From Mycobacterium kansasii ATCC 12478 (lineage in GTDB: Bacteria > Actinomycetota > Actinomycetes > Mycobacteriales > Mycobacteriaceae), in NCBI RefSeq assembly GCF_000157895.3, contig NC_022663.1:1-64000 (forward strand): a DNA stretch of 64,000 bases. The letters are read 5' to 3'. The notes below the pieces were generated by a model. The model did no database searches. It saw nothing but the letters and a program-made list of their open reading frames with translations, and had not been told where the DNA came from. A program made the translations under genes and the position numbers. Position 1 is the stretch's first letter. Each line of letters opens with the position of its first letter. Positions 15,801-24,972 of this stretch are shown here, one piece after another.

Positions 15801-18800
15801 CTACGGCCCGATGTCGGCGATGCCGGAGAGCAGGTTGGGGATGGTCAGGTTTCCGGTGCGTCCGAGGCCGGACAGGGCGTTGCCCAGGTTGAGCAGGCCC
15901 GAGATCGCGGAGCCGACGTTTTGATAGCCCGAGCCGCCGAACAAGCCCTCCAGGTTGACGTTGAATACGCCCGACAGGCCCAAACCGCGGTTGCCGAAGC
16001 CTGAGCTGCCCCCGGTGCCGGTGTTGAAGAAGCCCGACGATGGTGCGGTGCTGGTGGTCCCGAAGCCCGGTGCCGGCGGCAGGTCGAAGCTGGCGATGGT
16101 GGTGCCCGGCAGGGTGATGCTGGGGATCGTGAGGCCCGGCACGGTGAACCCGGACAGGAACACCGGCGGGACGGTGAGGCCCGGGATGGTGAACGCGTCG
16201 AGGCGGATGGGGTCCAGGGTTAGTCCCGGCAGTGTGAACTCACCGAGCCGGATTGGTGGAATGTTGATGTCAGGCAAGGTGATGGGCGGCAGCCCGAACG
16301 CGTCCACACCGATCGGGTCGATGAGGAACGGCGTGGTAGTCACACCCGGAATGGTGAAGGCGCCCAATGTGATCGGCGGAATGTTGATGTCCGGCAAGGT
16401 GATCGGCGGCAAGCCGAACGCATCTACGCCGATGGGGTTGATGGTGAACGCGCCGGTGGTGGCACCGGGAATGGTGAAGGCGCCCAGCCCGATCCGCGGA
16501 ATGTTGATGTCGGGCAGGGTGATCGGTGGTAGGCCGAAGCGGTCGATCCCGATCGGCTGGATGGTGAACGCGCCGGTGGTAGCACCGGGAATGGTGAAGC
16601 CGTCCAGCTGGATCGGGTCGATGTCGAGTCCCGGGATGGTGAAGTTGTTCACCCTGATGGGCGGGATGTTGATGTCGGGCAGGGTGAGCGGTGGTAGGCC
16701 GAAGCGGTCGATACCGATGGGATCGATGGTGAACGCGTCGGTGGTGGCTCCCGGGATGGTGAAGCCGTCCAGCTGGATCGGGCCGATGTTTAATCCCGGG
16801 ATGGTGAAGTTGCCCACCGCGATGGGCGGAATGTTGATGTCGGGCAGGGTGAGCGGTGGTAGGCCGAAGCGGTCGATACCGATGGGATCGATGGTGAACG
16901 CGTCGGTGGTGGCTCCCGGGATGGTGAAGCCGTCCAGGCGGATTGGATCGATGTTCAGTCCCGGGATAGTGAAGTCGTCGACCCCGATTGAGGGGATATT
17001 GATGTCGGGGAAAGTAATCGGCGGCAGGCCGAACCGGTCGATGCCGATCGGATCAATCACGAACTGGCCCGTGGAAATCCCGGGAATACTAAAGGCGCCC
17101 ATTTCGATAGGCGGAACCACGATACTCGGTACCGTAATCGGCGGAGTGGTGAAACCCTGGAACGCAAATCTCGGGGTTCCTAGTGGAAGAGTGAACGGAA
17201 ATGTGGGCAAAATCAAGTCATTAGATGAAATTTGCGTCACCGTAAAGAATCCTGTGTCGGCTACCGTATCTCCTTGTAACAAATCAACATCAGTTAGCCA
17301 ATCGATGCGGAAGAACGGCGTGATGTCGAAGCCCCGGAATCCGCCAGGACTTATAAAGCCCGTGCCAGCGACTAGTCGCGGGAAGACAATGAGTTCTTCA
17401 GACGGACCGCCGCCTACGGTTACCCCGTCGATGATGGGATCACCTACGGCTATCCCGCCGATTCGCACACTCGGAAGTGTAATTTTGGGCAAGGTGAAGT
17501 CCGGCCCATTGATGTCGGGTGTGGTCAATGCGGGGATGACGATTTTTGGTGTGGTGAAGCCGCCGACATCTGCGCTGTTGAGAGTGAATCCTGGGATGGT
17601 GAGTGCGGGCAGGTTCAGGCCAGGCACGTTGATGGCGGGGGTGGCGATGCCGGGTAGCTCGAAATTGGGCACCGTGATCGAGGGCAGCGTCAAGGCGGGG
17701 ACGCCGATCTTGGGCAGGGTGAAGCCGCCGACGTCTGCGCTGTTGATGCCGAATCCTGGGATGGTGAGTGCGGGTAGGTCTAGGCCGGGCACGTTGATGG
17801 CGGGGGTGGCGATGCCGGGTAGCTCGAAATTGGGCACCGTGATCGAGGGCAGCGTCAAGGCGGGGACGCCGATCTTGGGCAGGGTGAAGCCGCCGACGTC
17901 TGCGCTGTTGATGCCGAATCCTGGGATGGTGAGTGCGGGTAGGTCTAGGCCGGGCACGTTGATGGCGGGGGTGGCGATGCCGGGTAGGGCCAGCGCGGGC
18001 ACGGTGATGTCGGGGGTAGTGAATGCCGGAACACCGATCAGCGGGGTGGAAAAGCCGCCCACGCCGGCGCTGTTGAGGGTGACGCCGGGCACGGTGATCG
18101 CGGGCAGCTCCAACCCGGGCACGGTGATCGCGGGGGTGGTCAACGCCGGAATACCCAGCAAGGGGGTGCTAAAGCCACCGACACCGGCGCTGTTGAGGGT
18201 GAAGCCGGGCACGGTGACCACCGGCAGGTCCAGGGCGGGCACATTGATCGTGGGTGTGGTCAACGCCGGAATACCCAGCAAGGGGGTGGTGAAGCCGCCC
18301 ACTGCGGCGCTGTTGAGGGTGAAGCCGATCGCGTTGAGTGTCGGCAGGTCCAGACCGGGCACAGTGATCGCCGGTGTGACGATCCTGGGCAGGTCAAACG
18401 CGGGGATAGCGAGGTTGGACGTGGTAATCGCCGGGAGGTCCAGCGGCGGTACCGCAATGCTGGGGATATTGATCGGTGGCAAGGTGAGATCAGGCGTGCC
18501 GATATTGAAGTGCAGCCCACCTTGTCCCGTACCTCGCCACGCAACGCCGTTGTTCATGTCGCCGGCGTTGAACAGGCCGGTGTTGACGTCGCCGGAGTTG
18601 AAGAACCCGGTGTTGATATTCCCGGTGTTGAAGCTACCGGTATTGACGTCGCCGGAATTGAAGCTACCGGTATTGAAGCTTCCGGCGTTGAAGTTGCCGG
18701 TATTGAGATCCCCGAGGTTGAAGGCGCCGGTGTTGAAAGAACCCGGGTTGAACACACCGGTATTGTAATTGCCGGAGTTTACGACGCCGAAGTTCCCGAT

Positions 18801-19254
18801 GCCGGAGTTGAAGAACCCCTGGTTTTCCGACCCGGAGTTTCCGACCCCCACATTGCCGGTGCCGGAGTTGAACAAACCGACATTACCGGTGCCGGAGTTG
18901 AGCAGACCCAAGTTTCCCGAGCCGGTGTTCAACAAGCCGATGCCGACCTGCCCGCTACCGGTGAGACCGATGCCGATGTTGTTGTTGCCGGTGTTGCCGA
19001 ACCCAAAATTATCGTTACCGGTGTTCGCGAAACCGATGTTGCCGCTACCAAAGTTTCCGGGGCCGAAATTGTTACTGCCCAGGTTCCCGAATCCGAAGCT
19101 GTTGCCGCCAAACGGTCCCAAACCAAAGTCATTGCCGCCCAGGTTGCCCAAGGCCAAATTCAACGGTGCTCCCGCGGCAACGGCACCCGGCACACCGGCC
19201 AACTGACCGGACAACCCCGCCAGACTCTGCACCGGCTCACTCAACGGCGCGAAA
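15801..19254 (-). repeat. PPE internal module 2 (C-terminal half)
   Basis: C-terminal copy of a ~3.5 kb module of the giant PPE gene. For example 15981-16050 is repeated at 19494-19563 (offset 3513), and 18487-18570 at 21961-22044 (offset 3474). The two offsets differ by 39 bases, so 13 residues of net in-frame length change separate the copies. Confidence 0.85.
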
Positions 19255-22200
19255 ACCGTTGGCATCGCTGAAATTCCCGCGATTGCGGACGCGCTTTGCG
19301 CAATGCCCGCTTGCGCTGATCCGATGTTGGCGATGCCGGAGAGCAGGTTGGGGATGGTCAGGTTTCCGGTGCTTGTGATGCCGGAGAGGGCGTTGCCCAG
19401 GTTGAGCAGGCCCGAGACCGCGGAGCCGACGTTTTGATAGCCCGAGCCGCCGAACAGGCCCCCCAGGTTGACGTTGAATACGCCCGACAGGCCCAAACCG
19501 CGGTTGCCGAAGCCTGAGCTGCCCCCGGTGCCGGTGTTGAAGAAGCCCGACGATGGTGCGGTGCTGGTGGTCCCGAAGCCCGGTGCCGGCGGCAGGTCGA
19601 AGCTGGCGATGGTGGTGCCCGGCAGGGTGATGCTGGGGATCGTGAGGCCCGGCACGGTGAACCCGGACAGCGACACCGGCGGGACGGTGAGGCCCGGGAT
19701 GGTGAACGCGTCGAGGCGGATGGGGTCCAGGGTTAGTCCCGGCAGTGTGAACTCACCGAGCCGGATTGGTGGAATGTTGATGTCAGGCAAGGTGATGGGC
19801 GGCAGCCCGAACGCGTCCACACCGATCGGGTCGATGAGGAACGGCGTGGTAGTCACACCCGGAATGGTGAAGGCGCCCAATGTGATCGGCGGAATGTTGA
19901 TGTCCGGCAAGGTGATCGGCGGCAAGCCGAACGCATCCACGCCGATGGGGTTGATGGTGAACGCGCCGGTGGTGGCACCGGGAATGGTGAAGGCGCCCAA
20001 CTTGATCGGCGGGATGTTGATGTCGGGCAGGGTGAGCGGTGGTAGGCCGAAGCGGTCGATCCCGATCGGCTGGATGGTGAACGCGCCGGTGGTGGCTCCC
20101 GGGATGGTGAAGCCGTCCAGCTGGATCGGGTCGATGTCGAGTCCCGGGATGGTGAAGTTGCCCACCGCGATGGGCGGGATGTTGATGTCGGGCAGGGTGA
20201 GCGGTGGTAGGCCGAAGCGGTCGATACCGATGGGATCGATGGTGAACGCGTCGGTGGTGGCTCCCGGGATGGTGAAGCCGTCCAGCTGGATCGGGCCGAT
20301 GTTTAATCCCGGGATGGTGAAGTTGCCCAGCGCGATGGGCGGAATGTTGATGTCGGGCAGGGTGAGCGGTGGTAGGCCGAAGCGGTCGATACCGATGGGA
20401 TCGATGGTGAACGCGTCGGTGGTGGCACCCGGGATGGTGAAGCCGTCCAACCTGATCGGGTCGATGTCGAGCCCCGGGATGGTGAAGTTGCCTACCCCGA
20501 TGGACGGAATGCTGATGTCGGGCAAGGTGAGCGGCGGCAGGCCGAACCGGTCGATGCCGATCGGATCGATAACGAATTGGCCTGTGTTAATCCCCGGAAT
20601 GCTGAAGGCGTCTACGCCGATGGGTGAAATCACAATGTCCGGCAACGTGATCGACGGCAGGAAAATTCCATCGGTGATAAAGAGCTGCGGAGTGATTATC
20701 TCGGGAGTAAGGAAAGTAGGACTGCCGAACTGTGCAAATTGGATCTTTTGTATCTCGAAAAACCCGGTGCCGTTTCCTGGATTGCCCTTCAGAACTTCTA
20801 CATTCGAACTCCATGCAATTCTTAGAAAAGGCTCGGCAACATAACGTGGAACATCGATTTTTAATTCAGTACTTTCTATTATTAGCGATGGAAGGACCGT
20901 GGTGCTGCCGGATTCTCCGAGGGCTATCCGGTCAATTTTGAAGCCAGGAATCGTTATTTCCGGCAAGGAGGTAGCTGGGACCTCTATATCGGGTGTGATC
21001 AATGCGGGGATGACGATTTTTGGTGTGGTGAAGCCACCGACGCCGGCACTGTTGAGGGTGAATCCTGGGATGGTGAGGGCGGGCAGGTTCAGGCCGGGCA
21101 CGTTGATGGCGGGGGTGGTGATCCCGGGCAGCTCCAGGCCGGGCACGCCGATCGAGGGCAGCGTCAACGACGGAACACCCAGCTGGGGCAGGCTGAAGCC
21201 GCCGACACCGGCGCTGTTGAGGGTGAATCCGGGCACATTCAGCGCGGGCAGGTTCAGGCCGGGCACGTTGATGGCGGGGGTGGTGATCCCGGGCAGCTCC
21301 AGGCCGGGCACGCCGATCGAGGGCAGCGTCAACGACGGAACACCCAGCTGGGGCAGGCTGAAACCGCCGACACCGGCGCTGTTGAGCGTGAATCCGGGCA
21401 CATTCAGCGCGGGCAGGTTCAGGCCGGGCACGTTGATGGCGGGGGTGGTGATCCCGGGCAGCTCCAGGCCGGGCACGCCGATCGAGGGCAGCGTCAACGC
21501 CGGAACACCCAGCATGGGCAGGCTGAAACCGCCGACACCGGCGCTGTTGAGCGTGAATCCGGGCACGTTCACCGCGGGCAGCTCCAGGCCCGGCAGGTCA
21601 ATCGAGGGCAGCGTCAACGCCGGAACACCCAGCTCGGGGAGGCTGAAACCGCCGAGACCGGCGCTGTTGAGGGTGAATCCGGGCACGTTCACCGCGGGCA
21701 GTTCCAGGCCGGGCACGGCGATGGTGGGTGTGGTGAACGCGGGAAGGTTCAGCTTGGGGAGGCTGAAGCCGCCCAGGGCTGCGCTGTTGAGGGTGAAGCC
21801 TGGAACGGCTACCGCAGCCAGGTCCAGGCCCGGCACGATTATCGGGGGCGTGCTGATCCTGGCGAGGTCGAAAGCGGGGATGGACAGGTTGGACGTGGTA
21901 ATGGCTGGGAGGTCCAGCGGCGGTATCGCGAAGCTGGGGATATTGATCGGTGGCAAGGTGAGATCAGGCGTGCCGATATTGAAGTGCAGCCCACCTTGTC
22001 CCGTACCTCGCCACGCAACGCCGTTGTTCATGTCGCCGGCGTTGAACAGGCCGGTGTTGACGTCGCCGGAGTTGAAGAACCCGGTGTTGATATTCCCGGT
22101 GTTGAAGCTACCGGTATTGACGTCGCCGGAATTCAAGCTACCGGTATTGAAGCTTCCGGAATTGAAATTGCCGGTATTTACATCCCCTGGATTGAAAAGG

Positions 22201-23249
22201 CCGGTGTTGTAATCTCCGGAGTTACCGACGCCGAAGTTTCCGAGGCCGGAGTTGAAGAATCCGCGGTTACCCGACCCGGAGTTCCCGATCCCCACATTGC
22301 CGGTGCCGGAATTGAACAGACCCACGTTGCCGGTGCCGGAGTTCAACAAGCCGAGGGTGCCCAAACCCGAATTCAACGAGCCGAAACCGATCTGACCGGT
22401 GCCGGTGAGCCCGATCCCGATATTGTTGCTACCGGTATTCGCATATCCAAAGTTATTACTACCGGTATTGGCCAGCCCGACGTTGAAGCTGCCGGCATTC
22501 CCGAAACCGATGTTGCCGCTACCCAGATTTCCCGGACCGAAATTGTTACTACCAAGATTCCCAAAACCAAAATTGTGGCTGCCCAGATTTCCGTTGCCGA
22601 AGTTGCCGGCGCCGAGGTTCCCGTTGCCGACGTTGCCCCCGCCGAGGTTCCCGAAACCCAGACTGAATGGTGTTCCCGCGGCAGCTGCGGCTGCCGCGCT
22701 GGCCAGATGGTCAGGTAGCCCTGCCAAACCCTGCAGCGGCTTGGTGAACGGAGTCAGCGCCGAAATCACGGCAGAAGCACCCGCGTGGTAGGCAGACATC
22801 GCCGCTACGTCTTGGGCCCACATCGCCTCATACGCGGCTTCGACGGAGGCGATCGCCGGAGCGTTTTGTCCAAACAGATTTGACAGCACCAGCGAAACCA
22901 GATCACCCCGGTTGGCTGCCACCATGATGGGCTGCACCATCGCTGCTTGGACCGCCTCGAACTCAGCCAGCAGCGCGCCGGCTTGGGTGGCGGCCTGCCG
23001 GGCCTGGGTTGCGCTAGCCGAAAGCCAACCCGCATAGGGGGCCGCCGCTGCCAACATCGCCTCGGACGCCGGCCCGACCCACGATCCGCCGACCAGCCCT
23101 GCCGTGACGGATCCGAAACTAGTTGCAGCAGACTCTAGTTCTTCCGCTAACCCGCCCCAGGTTGTCGCGGCCGCCAACAACGGGTCCGCCCCGGCTCCGG
23201 CGAAGATCCGAGCCGAATTGATCTCTGGCGGCAATACCGAAAAGCTCAT
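15801..23249 (-). CDS. Giant PPE-MPTR family protein (2482 aa)
   Basis: ATG 23249 follows GGGAGG; a longer frame to 23351 lacks PPE similarity. Residues 1-180 are a PPE domain (MSFSVLPPEINSARIF, WVGPAS, NLFGQNAPAIASVEAAYEAMWAQD). Then come two copies of a large module. Each has NxGxGNxG pentapeptide (MPTR) repeats, a run of VPGLxLPAxxVPGFTLNSAGVGGFxLP repeats, a roughly 90-residue non-repeat insert, a run of PIGIDRFGLPPLTLPDINIPPI repeats, and a closing NTGTGGSSGFGNRGLG...LLNLGNALSG segment. Nearly perfect DNA repeats between modules show recent duplication or gene conversion. No termination of the frame over 7.4 kb. Probably an ESX-5-exported surface protein. Length may vary between strains or assemblies. 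Confidence 0.9.
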   Translation of the reverse strand: MSFSVLPPEINSARIFAGAGADPLLAAATTWGGLAEELESAATSFGSVTAGLVGGSWVGPASEAMLAAAAPYAGWLSASATQARQAATQAGALLAEFEAVQAAMVQPIMVAANRGDLVSLVLSNLFGQNAPAIASVEAAYEAMWAQDVAAMSAYHAGASAVISALTPFTKPLQGLAGLPDHLASAAAAAAAGTPFSLGFGNLGGGNVGNGNLGAGNFGNGNLGSHNFGFGNLGSNNFGPGNLGSGNIGFGNAGSFNVGLANTGSNNFGYANTGSNNIGIGLTGTGQIGFGSLNSGLGTLGLLNSGTGNVGLFNSGTGNVGIGNSGSGNRGFFNSGLGNFGVGNSGDYNTGLFNPGDVNTGNFNSGSFNTGSLNSGDVNTGSFNTGNINTGFFNSGDVNTGLFNAGDMNNGVAWRGTGQGGLHFNIGTPDLTLPPINIPSFAIPPLDLPAITTSNLSIPAFDLARISTPPIIVPGLDLAAVAVPGFTLNSAALGGFSLPKLNLPAFTTPTIAVPGLELPAVNVPGFTLNSAGLGGFSLPELGVPALTLPSIDLPGLELPAVNVPGFTLNSAGVGGFSLPMLGVPALTLPSIGVPGLELPGITTPAINVPGLNLPALNVPGFTLNSAGVGGFSLPQLGVPSLTLPSIGVPGLELPGITTPAINVPGLNLPALNVPGFTLNSAGVGGFSLPQLGVPSLTLPSIGVPGLELPGITTPAINVPGLNLPALTIPGFTLNSAGVGGFTTPKIVIPALITPDIEVPATSLPEITIPGFKIDRIALGESGSTTVLPSLIIESTELKIDVPRYVAEPFLRIAWSSNVEVLKGNPGNGTGFFEIQKIQFAQFGSPTFLTPEIITPQLFITDGIFLPSITLPDIVISPIGVDAFSIPGINTGQFVIDPIGIDRFGLPPLTLPDISIPSIGVGNFTIPGLDIDPIRLDGFTIPGATTDAFTIDPIGIDRFGLPPLTLPDINIPPIALGNFTIPGLNIGPIQLDGFTIPGATTDAFTIDPIGIDRFGLPPLTLPDINIPPIAVGNFTIPGLDIDPIQLDGFTIPGATTGAFTIQPIGIDRFGLPPLTLPDINIPPIKLGAFTIPGATTGAFTINPIGVDAFGLPPITLPDINIPPITLGAFTIPGVTTTPFLIDPIGVDAFGLPPITLPDINIPPIRLGEFTLPGLTLDPIRLDAFTIPGLTVPPVSLSGFTVPGLTIPSITLPGTTIASFDLPPAPGFGTTSTAPSSGFFNTGTGGSSGFGNRGLGLSGVFNVNLGGLFGGSGYQNVGSAVSGLLNLGNALSGITSTGNLTIPNLLSGIANIGSAQAGIAQSASAIAGISAMPTVFAPLSEPVQSLAGLSGQLAGVPGAVAAGAPLNLALGNLGGNDFGLGPFGGNSFGFGNLGSNNFGPGNFGSGNIGFANTGNDNFGFGNTGNNNIGIGLTGSGQVGIGLLNTGSGNLGLLNSGTGNVGLFNSGTGNVGVGNSGSENQGFFNSGIGNFGVVNSGNYNTGVFNPGSFNTGAFNLGDLNTGNFNAGSFNTGSFNSGDVNTGSFNTGNINTGFFNSGDVNTGLFNAGDMNNGVAWRGTGQGGLHFNIGTPDLTLPPINIPSIAVPPLDLPAITTSNLAIPAFDLPRIVTPAITVPGLDLPTLNAIGFTLNSAAVGGFTTPLLGIPALTTPTINVPALDLPVVTVPGFTLNSAGVGGFSTPLLGIPALTTPAITVPGLELPAITVPGVTLNSAGVGGFSTPLIGVPAFTTPDITVPALALPGIATPAINVPGLDLPALTIPGFGINSADVGGFTLPKIGVPALTLPSITVPNFELPGIATPAINVPGLDLPALTIPGFGINSADVGGFTLPKIGVPALTLPSITVPNFELPGIATPAINVPGLNLPALTIPGFTLNSADVGGFTTPKIVIPALTTPDINGPDFTLPKITLPSVRIGGIAVGDPIIDGVTVGGGPSEELIVFPRLVAGTGFISPGGFRGFDITPFFRIDWLTDVDLLQGDTVADTGFFTVTQISSNDLILPTFPFTLPLGTPRFAFQGFTTPPITVPSIVVPPIEMGAFSIPGISTGQFVIDPIGIDRFGLPPITFPDINIPSIGVDDFTIPGLNIDPIRLDGFTIPGATTDAFTIDPIGIDRFGLPPLTLPDINIPPIAVGNFTIPGLNIGPIQLDGFTIPGATTDAFTIDPIGIDRFGLPPLTLPDINIPPIRVNNFTIPGLDIDPIQLDGFTIPGATTGAFTIQPIGIDRFGLPPITLPDINIPRIGLGAFTIPGATTGAFTINPIGVDAFGLPPITLPDINIPPITLGAFTIPGVTTTPFLIDPIGVDAFGLPPITLPDINIPPIRLGEFTLPGLTLDPIRLDAFTIPGLTVPPVFLSGFTVPGLTIPSITLPGTTIASFDLPPAPGFGTTSTAPSSGFFNTGTGGSSGFGNRGLGLSGVFNVNLEGLFGGSGYQNVGSAISGLLNLGNALSGLGRTGNLTIPNLLSGIADIGP
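19255..22750 (-). repeat. PPE internal module 1 (N-terminal half)
   Basis: N-terminal copy of the module. It begins where PLQGLAGLPDHL ends the PPE domain; the matching PVQSLAGLSGQL opens module 2, so the duplicated unit includes the tail of the PPE domain. Confidence 0.85.
21075..21620 (-). repeat. 165-bp (55-residue) tandem repeats in the PPE gene
   Basis: The string ATCCCGGGCAGCTCCAGGCC starts at 21121, 21286 and 21451, exactly 165 bases apart, with nearly identical sequence between. The same 165-base period occurs in module 2 (GATGCCGGGT at 17646, 17811, 17976) and in the other repeat class (AGGCCGAAGCGG at 16696 and 16861). Confidence 0.85.
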
Positions 23250-23511
23250 CGCCCAACCTCCCTTTTGCGGCACGTCCGGTGTCAGCGCACGACATCTCGG
23301 CAATTGCCATGCCTCGGCCGGCTCTTGTAGAACTGATCCGCCATGCCGCACACGACAGTCCGCGCGGTGACCGACCCTTCGACAAGTCGTCCTCGCGCAT
23401 TAGCTTGAACGGGGAAAACATGCAGGTCAACGGCATGGAGAAAGTTGAAACGGGCCGGTGGCAGCCCTTGTTAGGGGCCGTCTCAACGCGAGAACAGGAC
23501 CTGCATCGATG

Positions 23512-23539
23512 GTGAGAAAAGGTGTTATCTTTGTCTCAC
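23512..23539. promoter_or_regulatory. Possible TetR operator
   Basis: GTGAGA-N16-TCTCAC inverted repeat with A/T-rich centre, in the 345-base gap between the divergent PPE and TetR genes and about 55 bases before the TetR start. Placement and symmetry fit an autoregulatory TetR site, but only the outer six bases per arm are symmetric. Confidence 0.35.
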
Positions 23540-23594
23540 TGTTAGAACCTTTCCTATGCTTCTCGACTCTTCTCAGCGAAGGACGCGATACCAC

Positions 23595-24155
23595 GTGCCC
23601 GTCGACGATTGGCTCCTCGGAGGGGACCGCCGCGAAGCCGCCGCCGAGCGGATCTACGAGGCCGCAACCGACCTCATCGCCCGCGACGGACTCAACGCAC
23701 TGGATATAGACAAACTGGCCATCCGCGTCCACTGCTCCCGAGCGACCATCTACCGCTACGTCGGCGGAAAAACCGAGATCCGTAACGCCGTCGTCAGGCG
23801 AACGGCGCATCGCATTGTGGACTCCGTTCGCACGGCGGTCGAGCCGCTGAGCGGGGTGGAGCGACTCGTCACCGCAATCATGTTGACCATCAAGCAGATC
23901 CGCGCCGACCCACTGTGCCAACTCATGGTCGGTTCGATTCGCGGCGGCACTCGTCAGGTGGCCTGGCTCGCCGAGTCGCCGCTCACCGCCCAGTTTGCTA
24001 CCGACCTTGCCGGCCTCGCCGGGGGTGATCCGCAAGCCGCCAAATGGGTGGTACGCGTCGTGCTGTCGCTGGTCTATTGGCCGGGCGAAGACGAGGAGGC
24101 CGAACGCCGGCTAGTGCAGAACTTCGTTGCCCCGGCATTTGCCCAACACAACTGA
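23595..24155 (+). CDS. TetR-family transcriptional regulator
   Basis: 186 residues from GTG 23595, the same length I recall for Rv1776c; an upstream ATG at 23556 has no ribosome site. An N-terminal helix-turn-helix spans about residues 15-60 (AAERIYEAATDLIARDGLNALDIDKLAIRVHCSRATIYRYVGGKTEI), followed by a helical ligand-binding domain. It is adjacent, tail to tail, to the DAPG-hydrolase-like gene and divergent from the giant PPE. In H37Rv the homologue neighbours cyp144. Here IclR occupies that place because the block is inverted. Its ligand is unknown. Confidence 0.82.
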   Translation: MPVDDWLLGGDRREAAAERIYEAATDLIARDGLNALDIDKLAIRVHCSRATIYRYVGGKTEIRNAVVRRTAHRIVDSVRTAVEPLSGVERLVTAIMLTIKQIRADPLCQLMVGSIRGGTRQVAWLAESPLTAQFATDLAGLAGGDPQAAKWVVRVVLSLVYWPGEDEEAERRLVQNFVAPAFAQHN

Positions 24156-24162
24156 GGATCGC

Positions 24163-24972
24163 CTACTCGTCGCCGAAGCTCTCGTAGAGCTGAGGCAAGA
24201 ACCCCGCGAGATGATTCATCTCTTGTGCACAGTGCACCAGCAGGTTGCGGGCGGTGGCTGCCGGGTTGCCGAGCACCCGAGCCGCGATGGGGCGTACCGC
24301 CTTCGACGCCACACCCGGGGCCTTGCGAACTTCGATGTGCGGGCCGCCCATCCAGAATCGTGAACGCATCTCCGAGCCGCTCGGTGTCGACCGAATATGG
24401 TGGACGAACCATCCGACGTCCACCGGAGCGTCACCCGAGCCCAGCCGGGCACAGATCGCCACCGCATCGTCGGAATCTGCCGGCAGGCCCAGGGCCGCGG
24501 GTGCGACGAATTGGATTGCGGCATTGAGCATTGCCGAACCGATGTACTCGCTGATCATCGACCAGCGGCCGAGGTAGCGCTGATTGCCCTGACGGCCCGC
24601 GTCGTCACCATCTTTCCAGGCGGCCGAAAGGTGGGCTCGCGGATGCCACAGCTTGTACCGCCGGGTGTCGCACCCATGCCAGCCGAACCACCAGACCCAC
24701 ATCGCCGGGGTGACTCCGGGCATATCGGTGCGGACCGAGACCTGGAAGCTGCCGTCCTCGAGAATTCCGTAACCGTTCTCGGTCTGGTGATAGCCCTCGC
24801 CGGCGACGGCTGCGGCGTCGTCGAAAGCCAACAACGCCATCCCGCCTTGCGGGCCATGCTGTAGCGCCTCAACGACATGCTTTGGCAGGGACGCCATTTC
24901 GGGTTTGAAGAACTTGGCGAACGGCGTTTCGGCGTCGTTGTTGCGGTAGCCCAGGTAGAGATCGCCGGTCAT
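24163..24972 (-). CDS. DAPG-hydrolase (PhlG)-like protein
   Basis: 269 residues, counterpart of Rv1775. It resembles 2,4-diacetylphloroglucinol hydrolase, a zinc enzyme that cleaves a C-C bond of acylphloroglucinols. Visible likely metal ligands are the histidines of WWFGWHGCDTRRYKLWHPRAH, VHHIRST and the C-terminal HCAQEM (HxxxE, as in PhlG). The start ATG 24972 overlaps the stop of the FAD-oxidase gene by one base (TGATG), so the two are translationally coupled. A TTG at 24990 is a poorer start. The natural substrate in mycobacteria is unknown; an acylated phenol or polyketide is the inference. Confidence 0.72.
   Translation of the reverse strand: MTGDLYLGYRNNDAETPFAKFFKPEMASLPKHVVEALQHGPQGGMALLAFDDAAAVAGEGYHQTENGYGILEDGSFQVSVRTDMPGVTPAMWVWWFGWHGCDTRRYKLWHPRAHLSAAWKDGDDAGRQGNQRYLGRWSMISEYIGSAMLNAAIQFVAPAALGLPADSDDAVAICARLGSGDAPVDVGWFVHHIRSTPSGSEMRSRFWMGGPHIEVRKAPGVASKAVRPIAARVLGNPAATARNLLVHCAQEMNHLAGFLPQLYESFGDE

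Noticed and set aside
15955..22212. Long open frames on the plus strand (up to about 930 codons) opposite the giant PPE gene
   Set aside because: They mirror the repeat structure of the PPE gene, lack ribosome sites and domains, and result from the repetitive codon usage of the real gene on the minus strand.
15801..22750. Transposon or phage as source of the large repeats
   Set aside because: Repeats are in frame inside one PPE gene and no transposase, integrase or terminal inverted repeats were found.
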